A program made the position numbers and the translations under genes. This document shows positions 51,081 through 59,589 of a DNA stretch of 64,000 bases, one piece after another (positions within the stretch are counted from its first letter, which is position 1; every line of letters begins with the position of its first letter). The stretch comes from Gp7-AA6 sp036395755 (GTDB taxonomy: Bacteria; Acidobacteriota; Thermoanaerobaculia; UBA5066; Gp7-AA6): NCBI GenBank assembly GCA_036395755.1, contig DASWCZ010000016.1, positions 40,439-104,438 on the forward strand, written 5' to 3'. A model generated the notes under the pieces. It made no database searches. It was not told where the DNA came from and saw only the letters and a program-made list of their open reading frames with translations.

Positions 51081-52090
51081 GCCGCGTCGGCGAGATCACG
51101 ATCGTCCTGGTCTCCTGGGAGGATCCTGGGGAAGCCGTTCGAGCGATCGAGTCTCTCGCCGCGGCGCGGAACCGGATTCCCGCCGGCGGCCCGAAGGTCT
51201 CGCTCGTCGTCGTCGACAACGGCAACGGGGCGCTCGACCGCGCAGGCGTGCTGGCTTTCTGGCCGGACGCTCTGCTTTCCGTCAACGAGACGAATCGCGG
51301 ATACGGGCCGGCGGTGAACCAGGCCGCTGGAGTCGCCCCAGGCGACATCCTGCTGCTCTTGAATCCCGACACCCGCGCCGAGGGAGAACCTTTTTCCGAG
51401 ATCGCCCGCGCGTTTCAAACGCGCGAGGACGTCGTCGCGATCGCGCCGCAACTCCTCGACGAAGTCCAGGTTGCCAAGCCAGTGTTCCTGAAAAGCGGAG
51501 GACGGCGACTCCAGTCGCCGGATCGCGAAGATCAGTTCACTTTTCAGCTCCGGCGGCTGCCGCGGCTTCGCGACGACGCGCGGGAGCTCCTTCTTTTCGA
51601 TCATCTCGCGCCGAACAATCGCGCCCGACGGCGGTTTCGCTATGCGGACCGCGATCCCGAGGAGCCGCTTGAGGTCGAACAGCCGGCCGCAGCCGCGCTG
51701 GCCGTTCGCGCCGACGCATATCGCGCCGTCCGCGGGTTCGACGAGAGATTCGTTCCCGCGTGGTTCGAGGACGTTGACCTCTGTGCGCGGCTCCGCGACC
51801 GCGGCGCGATCCTCTACTGGCCCGCGGCGCGATTCCGGCACCGCGGCGGGGGGTCGTCGGAGGGCCTCGGCTACGCGCGGTTTCTGCCGATCTTCTACGC
51901 GAACGCGATCCGGTATCGCCGCCGCTGGTACGGCCGCGCGGCGCGGGCAGCCTATCGGGCTCTGCTCGCGGCCGGCATGGTGATGCGCCTCGTCGCGTTG
52001 CCGCTGCGACGCCGGCCCCCGCGTTCCCGGAGGGAAGCCGCCGTCGCCTATCTGCGCGCGCTCGGAGTGGCCCTGGGTAGGAAGCCATGA
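51077..52090 (+). CDS. Glycosyltransferase family 2 protein
   Basis: A 337-aa GT2 enzyme. ITIVLVSWEDPGEAV opens the fold, then LVVVDNGNG, VNETNRGYGPAVNQ and LLLNPDTRA at the metal-binding position, and VPAWFEDVDLCARLRDRG on the acceptor side. A basic, partly hydrophobic C-terminal tail may contact the membrane. The TTG start overlaps the upstream stop. It likely adds a sugar to the lipid-linked glycan of this cluster. Confidence 0.88.
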   Translation: MSRVGEITIVLVSWEDPGEAVRAIESLAAARNRIPAGGPKVSLVVVDNGNGALDRAGVLAFWPDALLSVNETNRGYGPAVNQAAGVAPGDILLLLNPDTRAEGEPFSEIARAFQTREDVVAIAPQLLDEVQVAKPVFLKSGGRRLQSPDREDQFTFQLRRLPRLRDDARELLLFDHLAPNNRARRRFRYADRDPEEPLEVEQPAAAALAVRADAYRAVRGFDERFVPAWFEDVDLCARLRDRGAILYWPAARFRHRGGGSSEGLGYARFLPIFYANAIRYRRRWYGRAARAAYRALLAAGMVMRLVALPLRRRPPRSRREAAVAYLRALGVALGRKP

Positions 52091-53037
52091 GCCCCGACGT
52101 CTCGGTCGTCGTCGTGACGCACGACTCCGCCGCCGACCTCCCACTGTCGCTGCCTTCGGCCGTCGCGCAGAAGGGCATCTCGGTCGAGATCCTCGTCGTG
52201 GACAACGCCTCCTCCGACAGGAGCCGCGACGTCGCTCTCCTCTACGCCCCGAACGTGCGGGTGCTCCCCCTGCCGGAGAACGTCGGATTCGCCGGGGCGA
52301 TGAACGCCGGCATCGAAGCGACGTCCGGCCGCTACGTCCTCTCGCTCAATCCGGACTGCCGCCTCGCCCCCGATTTCGGGGCGACGCTCGTTCGCCGCAT
52401 GGACGCCCGACGCGACGCCGGCTCCGCCTCCGGACGGATCTTTCGCGCCGCCGGCGACGACCTCGCGCCGACGACGCGCCTCGACTCGACCGGAATCGTT
52501 TTCATGTCGTCGGGGCGGCACTTGGATCGCGGATCCGGGGAAGAGGCGGAGGGCCGCTATCTCGAAGAGGAAGAGGTCGCGGGGACGACGGCGGCGGCGG
52601 GCTTCTATCGCCGCGAGGCGCTCGACTCGGCGAAGATTTCGACCGGCTACTTCGATTCCGACTTCTTCCTCTACCGCGAGGACGCCGACCTGGCGCTCCG
52701 GCTGTCGAAGCTCGGCTGGAAGTGCCTCTACGTCCCGGGCGCCGTCGCCTGGCACCGCCGCCGCAACCTGCCGGAGCGCCGTTACCGGATGTCCGCCGCG
52801 GCGAACCTCCATTCGGTCAAGAACCGCTTCCTTCTGCGGATCAACAATCAGTCGGCGAGCGAGCTCGTCCGGACGCTCGGACCGACCCTTGCGCGCGACC
52901 TCGTCGTGGTGTGCGCGTGCCTGACGGTCGAACGGTCGTCCCTGCCCGCGTTTTCCTGGCTCTGGAAGAACCGCCGCCGGCTGTGGGCCAAGCGACGGGA
53001 GATCCAGACCAGGGTGAACGCGAGGCGCTCGCGGTGA
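52087..53037 (+). CDS. Glycosyltransferase family 2 protein
   Basis: A 316-aa GT2 enzyme with VSVVVVTHDSAADL, LVVDNASSDRS, LPENVGFAGAMNAGIEA, LSLNPDCRLA at the metal site and FFLYREDADLALRLSKLGW. This is the rhamnosyltransferase-like arrangement. The start overlaps the preceding stop by ATGA, and its end overlaps the next gene by GTGA, so four genes are translated as a coupled series. Confidence 0.9.
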   Translation: MSPDVSVVVVTHDSAADLPLSLPSAVAQKGISVEILVVDNASSDRSRDVALLYAPNVRVLPLPENVGFAGAMNAGIEATSGRYVLSLNPDCRLAPDFGATLVRRMDARRDAGSASGRIFRAAGDDLAPTTRLDSTGIVFMSSGRHLDRGSGEEAEGRYLEEEEVAGTTAAAGFYRREALDSAKISTGYFDSDFFLYREDADLALRLSKLGWKCLYVPGAVAWHRRRNLPERRYRMSAAANLHSVKNRFLLRINNQSASELVRTLGPTLARDLVVVCACLTVERSSLPAFSWLWKNRRRLWAKRREIQTRVNARRSR

Positions 53038-54155
53038 AGATCGGAATCCTCGGCACCCGCGGCATCCCCGCGCGCTACGGCGGCTTCGAGACGCTCGCGG
53101 AGGAGCTCTCCGCGCGCCTCGCGGCCCGCGCGCACGACGTCACCGTCTATACGCGCACGCGATACGCCGAGGCGGGAGTCCGCGATTGGCGCGGCGCGAA
53201 AGTCCGGGTGCTCCCGACGATCCCGACGAAATATCTGGACACGGTCGCGCACGGGCTCGTCTCCGGGCTCGACGCCGCCTTCGAGCGCTTCGACGCGGTG
53301 CTCGTCTGCAACGCGATCAACGCCGCGTCCTGCTTCCTGCCGCGGCTCTCGGGCTCGACCCGGGTCGTCCTGAACGTCGACGGCCTCGAACGCCACCGGC
53401 GCAAGTGGAACGCGATCGGACAGCTCGGTTACGCGATCTCGGAAAAGCTGTCGACGATCGTCCCGGACGCCGTCGTCTCCGATGCGCGCGTCATCCGCGA
53501 CTACTACCGGCGGACGTACGGCTTCGAGTCGCACTTCATCCCCTACGGCGGCGATCTTCCGCAGCCGTCCGGACGCGACGCGCTCGACCGACTGGGGCTT
53601 TCTCCGGAGCGCTACGTCCTCTACGTCTCTCGGCTGGAACCCGAGAACAACGCGGACGCGGTCGTGCGCGCCTACCGCGACGTGCCGGGAGAAACGCCGC
53701 TCGTGATCGTGGGCGACGCGCCTTACGCGGCCGACTACGTCGCGCGGGTCCGCGCAGAAGCCGATCCTCGCGTGAAGTTTCCCGGCGCGATCTACGGCGA
53801 CGGATACCGCCAGCTCCTGGCTTCCGCCGCGGTCTACGTGCAGGCGACCGAAGTGGGCGGAACCCATCCCGCGCTCGTGGAGGCGCTCGGCTACGGGCGC
53901 ATCGTTTGCTACAACGCGACCCCCGAGAACGAAGAGGTCGCCGGAGGAGCCGCGCTCCCGTTCGACGTCCGGCAGCCGGCGACTCTCTCCGGGCTCCTGG
54001 CTGCCGTTCTGGATGACCCCGCCTCGTACTCCGTATGGAAGGAACGAGCAAGATCCCGAATGAATGAACGCTATCGCTGGGAGGACGTCGCCAATCGTTA
54101 CGAAGAGGTGCTGCAGGGTCGCGCGGTCCTTGAAGGCGGAAGCGTCATCTCATAA
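53034..54155 (+). CDS. Glycosyltransferase family 4 (DUF1972-type) protein
   Basis: A 373-aa GT-B enzyme. The N-terminus ILGTRGIPARYGGFETLAEE is typical of the DUF1972 rhamnosyltransferase branch. The C-terminal nucleotide-sugar part includes YVLYVSRLEPENNADAVV and the acidic GGTHPALVEALGYG motif. The GTG start is coupled to the GT2 gene upstream. TAACAT, overlapping its stop at 54153, may be a promoter for the following sugar transferase gene. Confidence 0.92.
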   Translation: MKIGILGTRGIPARYGGFETLAEELSARLAARAHDVTVYTRTRYAEAGVRDWRGAKVRVLPTIPTKYLDTVAHGLVSGLDAAFERFDAVLVCNAINAASCFLPRLSGSTRVVLNVDGLERHRRKWNAIGQLGYAISEKLSTIVPDAVVSDARVIRDYYRRTYGFESHFIPYGGDLPQPSGRDALDRLGLSPERYVLYVSRLEPENNADAVVRAYRDVPGETPLVIVGDAPYAADYVARVRAEADPRVKFPGAIYGDGYRQLLASAAVYVQATEVGGTHPALVEALGYGRIVCYNATPENEEVAGGAALPFDVRQPATLSGLLAAVLDDPASYSVWKERARSRMNERYRWEDVANRYEEVLQGRAVLEGGSVIS

Positions 54156-54200
54156 CATCGCCCGCGCTCCGCGGTCGAGCGGCCACCGGGGCCCGATCCC

Positions 54201-55631
54201 ATGCTGAAACAGAAAGCCCGCGCCATCGCGCTCGGAGTACTCGCTGGAGAGCTGGCTCTGACGGCGCTCTCGCTCCCGATGGCGTACGTGCTCCGCCACG
54301 GAATCCTGGCGCCCTTCCTGCCGTCGCTCTTCCCGGTCGCACCGGCTTTCGACCGGTACCTGATGCTCCTGCTCGTGATCCTTCCGATCTGGGCGCCGAT
54401 GCTCTACGCGGCCGGTTTCACTCGCAGCCACCGGACGCTGCCGCTCTTCGAAGAGATCTGGACGGTCGCGAAGGTCGCGTTCGGCGGGACGGCTCTCCTG
54501 ACGCTCTTCGTGTACGGCCTGCGCCTCGAGTTCGTGAGCCGCTGGCTGCTCGCGGTCTTCGCCGTCGTGAACTTTCTCTTCCTCGCGGGCGAGCGCGTCG
54601 CGCTCCGTCTCCTTTCGCGCTGGGTTCGAGCGCGCGGGTACAACTTCCGGACCGTGCTGCTCGTCGGCACCGGCCCGAAGGCGTCGCAGCTCGCGGACTT
54701 CATCGAGGCGCACCCGCACTGGGGCTTCCGCGTGCTCGGCTATCTCGACGACGACAACGGGGGCGAGATCCGCCGGTCCAACCTCTGGAACTGCCTCGGG
54801 GGGATCGGCGACCTCGAGATGGTCCTCGGCCAGGAGGTCATCGACGAGGTGATCTTCGTGATCGAGAAAGGCAAGCTCGGCGACTACGAGAACGCGCTGC
54901 TGGTCGCGGAGCGGCACGGCGTACGCGCCCACGTGTCGCTCGACATCTTCCCGCACGTTCTCGCGCGGCCGGTTCTCGAGGAGTTGGACGGCGTCCCGCT
55001 CCTGACGTTCACGACGACGCCGTCCAATCCGGGGGAGCTCGTCGTCAAACGCGCGGTTGACCTCGGGCTCTCGCTCTTTCTCTTCCTGCTGACGCTGCCG
55101 ATTCAGGCGCTCGCGGCCCTCGCGATCAAGGTGACGTCCCCGGGGCCGAGCTTCTTTCGCCAGGTGCGCTGCGGCCTGAACGGCCGGCACTTTACCCTCG
55201 TCAAGTTCCGGACGATGGAGACGAAAGCGGAGGACCGCCTGCTCGAGATCGCGCATTTGAACGAAATGACCGGGCCGGTGTTCAAGGCCGCGCGTGACCC
55301 CAGGCTGACCCCGGTCGGACGGCTCCTGCGGCGGCTGTCGATCGACGAGCTTCCCCAGCTCTGGAACGTCATCGTCGGCGACATGAGCCTCGTGGGCCCG
55401 CGCCCGCCCCTTCCCGAAGAGGTCTCGCGCTACCAACCTTGGCAGCGCCGGCGGCTCTCGATGAAACCGGGCTTGACCTGCCTGTGGCAGGTTTCGGGAA
55501 GGAGCGAACTCGACTTCGACCGGTGGATGGCGCTCGATCTCAAGTACATCGACACGTGGTCGCCGCTACTGGATTTCAAGATCCTTTTGAAGACGGTCCC
55601 GGCGGTGCTGTCGGGGAAGGGAGCCAGATAG
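54201..55631 (+). CDS. Polyprenyl-phosphate glycosylphosphotransferase (initiating sugar transferase)
   Basis: A 476-aa membrane enzyme that starts repeat-unit synthesis by moving a sugar 1-phosphate to undecaprenyl phosphate. Four N-terminal helices (about 10-130), a central Rossmann-like domain (VLLVGTGPKASQL onward), then a catalytic C-terminal domain with the re-entrant helix (KRAVDLGLSLFLFLLTLP), TSPGPSFFRQVRCGLNG, VKFRTM, RRLSIDELPQLWNV and SLVGPRPPLPEE. It is the WbaP/EpsE-like type. No Wzx or Wzy gene is nearby. Confidence 0.95.
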   Translation: MLKQKARAIALGVLAGELALTALSLPMAYVLRHGILAPFLPSLFPVAPAFDRYLMLLLVILPIWAPMLYAAGFTRSHRTLPLFEEIWTVAKVAFGGTALLTLFVYGLRLEFVSRWLLAVFAVVNFLFLAGERVALRLLSRWVRARGYNFRTVLLVGTGPKASQLADFIEAHPHWGFRVLGYLDDDNGGEIRRSNLWNCLGGIGDLEMVLGQEVIDEVIFVIEKGKLGDYENALLVAERHGVRAHVSLDIFPHVLARPVLEELDGVPLLTFTTTPSNPGELVVKRAVDLGLSLFLFLLTLPIQALAALAIKVTSPGPSFFRQVRCGLNGRHFTLVKFRTMETKAEDRLLEIAHLNEMTGPVFKAARDPRLTPVGRLLRRLSIDELPQLWNVIVGDMSLVGPRPPLPEEVSRYQPWQRRRLSMKPGLTCLWQVSGRSELDFDRWMALDLKYIDTWSPLLDFKILLKTVPAVLSGKGAR

Positions 55632-56446
55632 GCAACCAAGTTCTCTACCAGACCTACCGACGACTCCGTTCGAGCCTTCTCTTCATCGCGGGACCTGCCG
55701 ACTCCGCCTTTCGCGCTCTGATCGGCCGCGGCGATCTGCCGCCGCTCTGGCTTCGACGGCATACCGGTCCTCTCGACAGCTACCGGACCGCGGCGGCGGA
55801 CATGTTTCTCCGGATCGATCAGCTCGGCCTGGTGAAGAGGGGTGATCGGTTGCTCGACATCGGTTGTGGCCCGGGCGCCATGGTGTCCGGGCTGCTGGAT
55901 CGCGCGGGCCGAGAGGGGTCCTACGTCGGGTTCGACGTCCACCGCCCTTCGATCGAGTGGTGTCAACGCTTGCACCGTGAGGACGCGCGCTGCCGGTTCG
56001 AGCTCGCCCGCCTCGTCTCGCCTTACGCGACTCCGGGTGGAGGTCCCGTTGAGAACTATCGCTTCCCGGTCGACGACGGCGAGTCGGACTTCGTTCTCGC
56101 CAAGTCGGTGTTCACACATCTCGGACCCGGGGAAGCGAAGCGTTACCTCGCCGAAACTCGCCGCGTGCTTCGCCCGGGACGCGGGGCAATCGTCACGGCG
56201 TTTCTGTTCGAGTCGGGAAGTCGAACGGGTACGGGTCGTTCCCGCGTCTTCCGCTGCGCGGGCGAAGCTGGCCGGCTGCGATGGCGTTCACGGCTCCGAC
56301 CCCGGGCCGCTGTCGCTTACGAAAAGGGTTATTTCTACGAGTTAGCCGAGCAGGCAGGGCTTCGAGTTCAGTGGCTGTGCGCGGGATTCTTTCCGGGCGA
56401 TACGGATCGCTTGACCGGTCAGGACGTCCTGCTCCTCGGCCACTAG
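55628..56446 (+). CDS. Class I SAM-dependent methyltransferase
   Basis: About 272 aa. The SAM loop LLDIGCGPGAMVSGL, motif DVHRPSIEW and the later SDFVLAKSVFTHLGPGEAKR are of Methyltransf_11/25 type. It lies at the end of the polysaccharide cluster and may methylate a sugar. The frame has no ATG, GTG or TTG near its start. AAGGGAG is followed by ATA at 55628, overlapping the upstream stop, so an AUA start or a sequence variant is implied. The next in-frame ATG (55801) would remove 57 residues before the SAM loop. Confidence 0.8.
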   Translation: MGNQVLYQTYRRLRSSLLFIAGPADSAFRALIGRGDLPPLWLRRHTGPLDSYRTAAADMFLRIDQLGLVKRGDRLLDIGCGPGAMVSGLLDRAGREGSYVGFDVHRPSIEWCQRLHREDARCRFELARLVSPYATPGGGPVENYRFPVDDGESDFVLAKSVFTHLGPGEAKRYLAETRRVLRPGRGAIVTAFLFESGSRTGTGRSRVFRCAGEAGRLRWRSRLRPRAAVAYEKGYFYELAEQAGLRVQWLCAGFFPGDTDRLTGQDVLLLGH

Positions 56447-56463
56447 CTCGCTGCCGGCGCGGC

Positions 56464-56835
56464 CTACCGGTTCCCCCCGCCTCGCGATCCCTCTTCCTCG
56501 GCCTGCTTGAACAGGTACTTGATCGAGCTCTTCGGGATCAACAGGTTCGGACCGCGGTCGCGGTTCACCTTCAGGCAGCTCTTGTCGTACCACTCGATCC
56601 AGCCGCGAACTTCCTGGCCGTCGTTCAGCACGACGACCATCGGGGTCTTCGCGGCCATCTGCTTCAAGTAGTAGTAGCTCTCCGCATTCGTCTGCTCGGG
56701 AGGGACCTGCTTGCGCTGTTGGAAGTTGCGCGTCGGGTATCGGTCCGCGAGCTCCGAGAGGTTGGGTCGGATCAACTTGCGGTTGCCGGGAGCGTCCTCG
56801 TCCGGGCGGTACGCCCCGGGATTGCGGTTCGGCAC
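56464..56835 (-). CDS. Hfq-like Sm-fold RNA-binding protein with N-terminal extension
   Basis: A 123-aa protein. Residues about 50-112 resemble Hfq: helix AESYYYLKQMAAKTP, then Sm1 VVVLNDGQEVRGWIEWYDKSCLKV and Sm2 NLLIPKSSIKYLFKQ. The canonical YKHAIS loop of Hfq is replaced by IPKSSI. A 45-residue basic, Pro-rich N-terminal extension and a Gly/Arg tail are added. GGAGAG precedes the GTG at 56835. It lies downstream of the YaaT/PSP1 gene, 47 bp apart. Confidence 0.8.
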   Translation of the reverse strand: MPNRNPGAYRPDEDAPGNRKLIRPNLSELADRYPTRNFQQRKQVPPEQTNAESYYYLKQMAAKTPMVVVLNDGQEVRGWIEWYDKSCLKVNRDRGPNLLIPKSSIKYLFKQAEEEGSRGGGNR

Positions 56836-56882
56836 GGCTGTCTCTCCAGGTCCCCGTTAAAAGGCGGGACTCTTTACGACTA

Positions 56883-57647
56883 TTAAACCGGAGAGTCTGC
56901 CTGAAAATTCTGTGCCTTAACCCCACTTTCAGAAGTCGCCGCGGGAGGGCCGGCCGTGCGGTAGCCCTCCTCCTCGTAGGCCAGACAGCACATCAGTCGC
57001 CCGCACATCCCCGATATTTTCGAAGGGTTTAGGGAGAGGTTCTGGTTCTTGGCCATCCGGATGGTCACCGGGTGGAAGGACTTCAGGAAGGTCGAGCAGC
57101 AAAGGGTGAGACCGCACGGTCCCAAGCCGCCGCGCATCTTGGTCTCGTCCCGGGGACCCACCTGGCGCATCTCGATCCGGACCGGATGCGTCACCGCAAG
57201 GTCCTGAACCAGCTTGCGATAGTCGATCCGGGTCTCGGAGGTGTAGTAGACGACGACTTTGCGGCCGTCGAAGCTCTCCTCGACGCGAATCAGCTTCATC
57301 GAGATGCTCTTGTCCGTGGCGAGCTGCCGGGCGTCCGCGAAAAACCGCTTTTCCCGCTCGGCCTTGGCCTGGTAGGTGGCGTGATCGGCTTCGGAGGCGA
57401 TCCGGACCAGACGCCGGGCGTCCCGCAACTGGCACTGCTTGAGGATCATCGGGTGCAGGTTGGTCACCTGGGCGTACTCGAAGCCGCCTTCCCCCTCTAC
57501 CACGACCCGCTGGCTCTTCTCGACGGCAATCCCCTGGGTGTCGCAGAACGGGGCCTTCCCGTCCTCGTTGTCGTTGATCCGGATCCCCACGTAGAGACCG
57601 CCGGGGTTCAACCTGTTTCCGATCCCGCAGCCGCCGCAGCCAGACAT
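56883..57647 (-). CDS. PSP1/YaaT (RicT)-like protein
   Basis: A 254-aa protein of the PSP1 domain family. The Cys-rich C-terminal motifs GPCGLTLCCSTFLKSFHPV and SGMCGRLMCCLAYEE are diagnostic and probably bind an iron-sulfur cluster. The N-terminus also has GCGGCGIGN. In Bacillus subtilis YaaT/RicT works with RicA and RicF in RNA maturation by RNase Y. Placement beside an Hfq-like gene agrees with an RNA role, as inference. AGGAG lies 8 nt before the ATG. Confidence 0.92.
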   Translation of the reverse strand: MSGCGGCGIGNRLNPGGLYVGIRINDNEDGKAPFCDTQGIAVEKSQRVVVEGEGGFEYAQVTNLHPMILKQCQLRDARRLVRIASEADHATYQAKAEREKRFFADARQLATDKSISMKLIRVEESFDGRKVVVYYTSETRIDYRKLVQDLAVTHPVRIEMRQVGPRDETKMRGGLGPCGLTLCCSTFLKSFHPVTIRMAKNQNLSLNPSKISGMCGRLMCCLAYEEEGYRTAGPPAATSESGVKAQNFQADSPV

Positions 57648-57658
57648 CCCAAAGTCTC

Positions 57659-58258
57659 CTAAGGACTTACCTTACCACGCGTGCTTTCCGACCGCCCGGG
57701 CCGGGGTTGCCGTCCGGCCCGCCGCCGGCGCTCCTTCTGAAGGGCGGCGTCCTTCCGGACGACCTCCCGTTCGAGGTTCTGCCGGTAGGTGAGGAGCCTT
57801 GCTTCGAGCCGGCGGTCGGCAATGGCCAGGATCTCGACGGCGAGGAGACCAGCGTTCGACGCGCCGGCCTCGCCGATCGCCGTGCACGCGACCGGGACCC
57901 CGGAAGGCATCTGGGCGGTCGCGAGAAGGGAGTCGAGGCCGGAGAGCGGCGAAGAAGCGAGGGGGACGCCGATGACCGGCCGGGGCGTCATTGCGGCGAC
58001 CGCTCCGGCGAGGTGCGCGGCCGCGCCCGCGCCGGCGACGAAGACGCGCGTGCCGCGCCGGGTGAAGAGCTTCACCAGGCGCACCGTGCGGTCGTGGCTC
58101 CGGTGGGCGGAGGAGACGATCGCGAGATGCGAGACGCCGAACTCCTCGAGGACTCGCGCCGCTTCCGACATGACCGCCCAGTCCGACTCGGAACCCATGA
58201 AGATGACGACATCCGGGTTGCCGCGCCCCCGGCGCGCGGACGAAATCCTCCCGACCAT
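57659..58258 (-). CDS. purE: N5-carboxyaminoimidazole ribonucleotide mutase with basic tail
   Basis: A 199-aa class I PurE, which rearranges N5-CAIR to CAIR in purine synthesis. The signature is VIFMGSESDWAVM; SSAHRSHDRT carries the catalytic His, and AGAGAAAHLAGAVAAMTPRPVIGVP (quoted in part) the substrate loop. The last 40 residues (about 160-199) are Arg/Lys-rich and absent from typical PurE of about 160 aa. TAGAAT lies 6 nt before the ATG, with no Shine-Dalgarno. No purK is in the window. Confidence 0.92.
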   Translation of the reverse strand: MVGRISSARRGRGNPDVVIFMGSESDWAVMSEAARVLEEFGVSHLAIVSSAHRSHDRTVRLVKLFTRRGTRVFVAGAGAAAHLAGAVAAMTPRPVIGVPLASSPLSGLDSLLATAQMPSGVPVACTAIGEAGASNAGLLAVEILAIADRRLEARLLTYRQNLEREVVRKDAALQKERRRRAGRQPRPGRSESTRGKVSP

Positions 58259-58264
58259 CCCGGG

Positions 58265-58270
58265 ATTCTA
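58265..58270 (-). promoter_or_regulatory. Probable -10 of leaderless purE
   Basis: On the minus strand TAGAAT at 58270-58265 lies 6 nt before the purE ATG. Its TAG is also the stop codon of the upstream pseudo-receiver gene. Confidence 0.5.
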
Positions 58271-58600
58271 GCCGCTCGCGGAGAGCTCCCGGACGATCGC
58301 CTGGAGGAGATCTTCGGGCACATCGCCGTGGAGGGGTCGCGCATCGTTCCCGGCGGACGCCTCCGGCGCGAAGAGAGGCGGCGCGGCGGGATCCTCTTCG
58401 AGGATCGTCGCCGCGACTTCGGTCGTCCGGTCGCGGTCGAGCAGGAGCAGGACCGCGTCGATGCGGCGGTTGCGGGCAAGGCGGTCGAGCGCCTGCTCGA
58501 GGTCCCGTGCATGGAGGAGCTCGAGCGAGGGCATCCGCGCCGCCACGACGTCGAGGTCGCTCGACCGACCCGGATCGGAGACGACGAGGACGGTGATCAT
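58268..58600 (-). CDS. Small pseudo-receiver-like protein
   Basis: A 110-aa protein with the strand-helix order of a response-regulator receiver (ITVLVVSDPG; LELLHARDLEQALDRL; DAVLLLLDRDRT). The DAVLLLLD strand ends with Asp near residue 55, but the N-terminal acidic pair is only partly kept, so phosphorylation is doubtful. It is coupled to the CAP-domain gene by a 4-bp overlap and ends at the purE promoter. Confidence 0.6.
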   Translation of the reverse strand: MITVLVVSDPGRSSDLDVVAARMPSLELLHARDLEQALDRLARNRRIDAVLLLLDRDRTTEVAATILEEDPAAPPLFAPEASAGNDARPLHGDVPEDLLQAIVRELSASG

Positions 58601-59580
58601 CGATCGCTCGCGTCCACCCAGACGCTGGCGACGCCCCCGGGGACGGGGTGCTCCTCTCCGAGGGCGGTCGTGTGGAACACCAGGGTCCAGAGGCCGGACC
58701 GGTCGGGCGCGAAACGAAAGGAGAATTCGCGGTCGGCTCCGAAATGGATCCGGTCGGACGTCCGGGCGCCCACGACTTTGAGCGTCGCGTTCCCTTCACG
58801 CACGAAGGCTTCGATCGGCTTCGAGTAGGAGTAGCTCGTCCGGCCGCTCGCCTCGGCGCGCGTCAACGGTCGGGGGGCTGGCTCCCAGCCGATCGAAACG
58901 AAGAGCAGTCGCCGTCCGGGGATCGGCTCCCCGCGGACCCGGACCACGCCTGAAACGTTCGCCACGCGCTCGAGCCACAGCCATGCGAGGTGGCGGGTCA
59001 GGAACTCCTGGGCCATCCGGAAATCCCCGCGCTCGAGCGCATAGCCGAGCCCAACGTGGGTCGCGTTCGGGTCGAGGATCGTGCGGCGGTGGCCGTCATA
59101 GGGAGGTTTTTCTCCGAGCATCTCGGCGTGGCCCTCCAGGGCCAGCTTTTCGACCGGCTCGTCGAACGAGGAGGCGGTCGTTTTCCACGTCGTCGAGTTC
59201 TCGAACTGCATTCCGAAGACTCCCGCAAAGGCGGTCCGCGCGTACGGAGGCACGCCGTTCGTCAGGTAATGGCCGCTGGTGTTCTCGCGGATCTGCTCGG
59301 CGCAGAACGCGTCGGCGACGCGCGACGCCGCCTCGTCCCAGGCGACCGGTGCGAGCCGGGCGGCCGCGCGATCCCGGTTGATCCGTTCGAAGACGGCGGC
59401 TTTGACGGGGTCGACCGGACGCGCGTCCGAGGGAGGAAGAGCGTCGGCGAGCGGCCGATCGAGAGGAGGCGCGACGATCACGAGCGCCGGATCCGCGAAC
59501 GGCCCGGCGCCGTTCCCGGCGCAGGCCGCGGTGAGGACGAGGGCGACCAGGACGATGAGGGAACTCGCGCGTGTTAGCTT
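58597..59580 (-). CDS. CAP/SCP-domain lipoprotein, start unresolved
   Basis: About 327 aa. The leader KLTRASSLIVLVALVLTAAC is a clear lipoprotein signal with Cys as the lipidated residue. The CAP (PR-1/SCP-like) domain spans about 55-190 with GHYLTNG and GHRRTILDPNATHVGLGYA. A C-terminal beta domain of about 120 residues follows. No ATG, GTG or TTG precedes the leader in frame. An ATG at 59591 is one base out of frame, so a 1-nt deletion or rare start is implied. The given 5' end is only the first leader codon. Confidence 0.75.
   Translation of the reverse strand, partial: KLTRASSLIVLVALVLTAACAGNGAGPFADPALVIVAPPLDRPLADALPPSDARPVDPVKAAVFERINRDRAAARLAPVAWDEAASRVADAFCAEQIRENTSGHYLTNGVPPYARTAFAGVFGMQFENSTTWKTTASSFDEPVEKLALEGHAEMLGEKPPYDGHRRTILDPNATHVGLGYALERGDFRMAQEFLTRHLAWLWLERVANVSGVVRVRGEPIPGRRLLFVSIGWEPAPRPLTRAEASGRTSYSYSKPIEAFVREGNATLKVVGARTSDRIHFGADREFSFRFAPDRSGLWTLVFHTTALGEEHPVPGGVASVWVDASDR
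59575..59580 (+). promoter_or_regulatory. Probable -10 of leaderless phosphohexomutase operon
   Basis: TAGCTT ends 9 nt before the ATG at 59590. No Shine-Dalgarno is present. It overlaps the leader codons of the divergent CAP-domain gene. Confidence 0.4.
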
Positions 59581-59589
59581 CGCCGGCGC

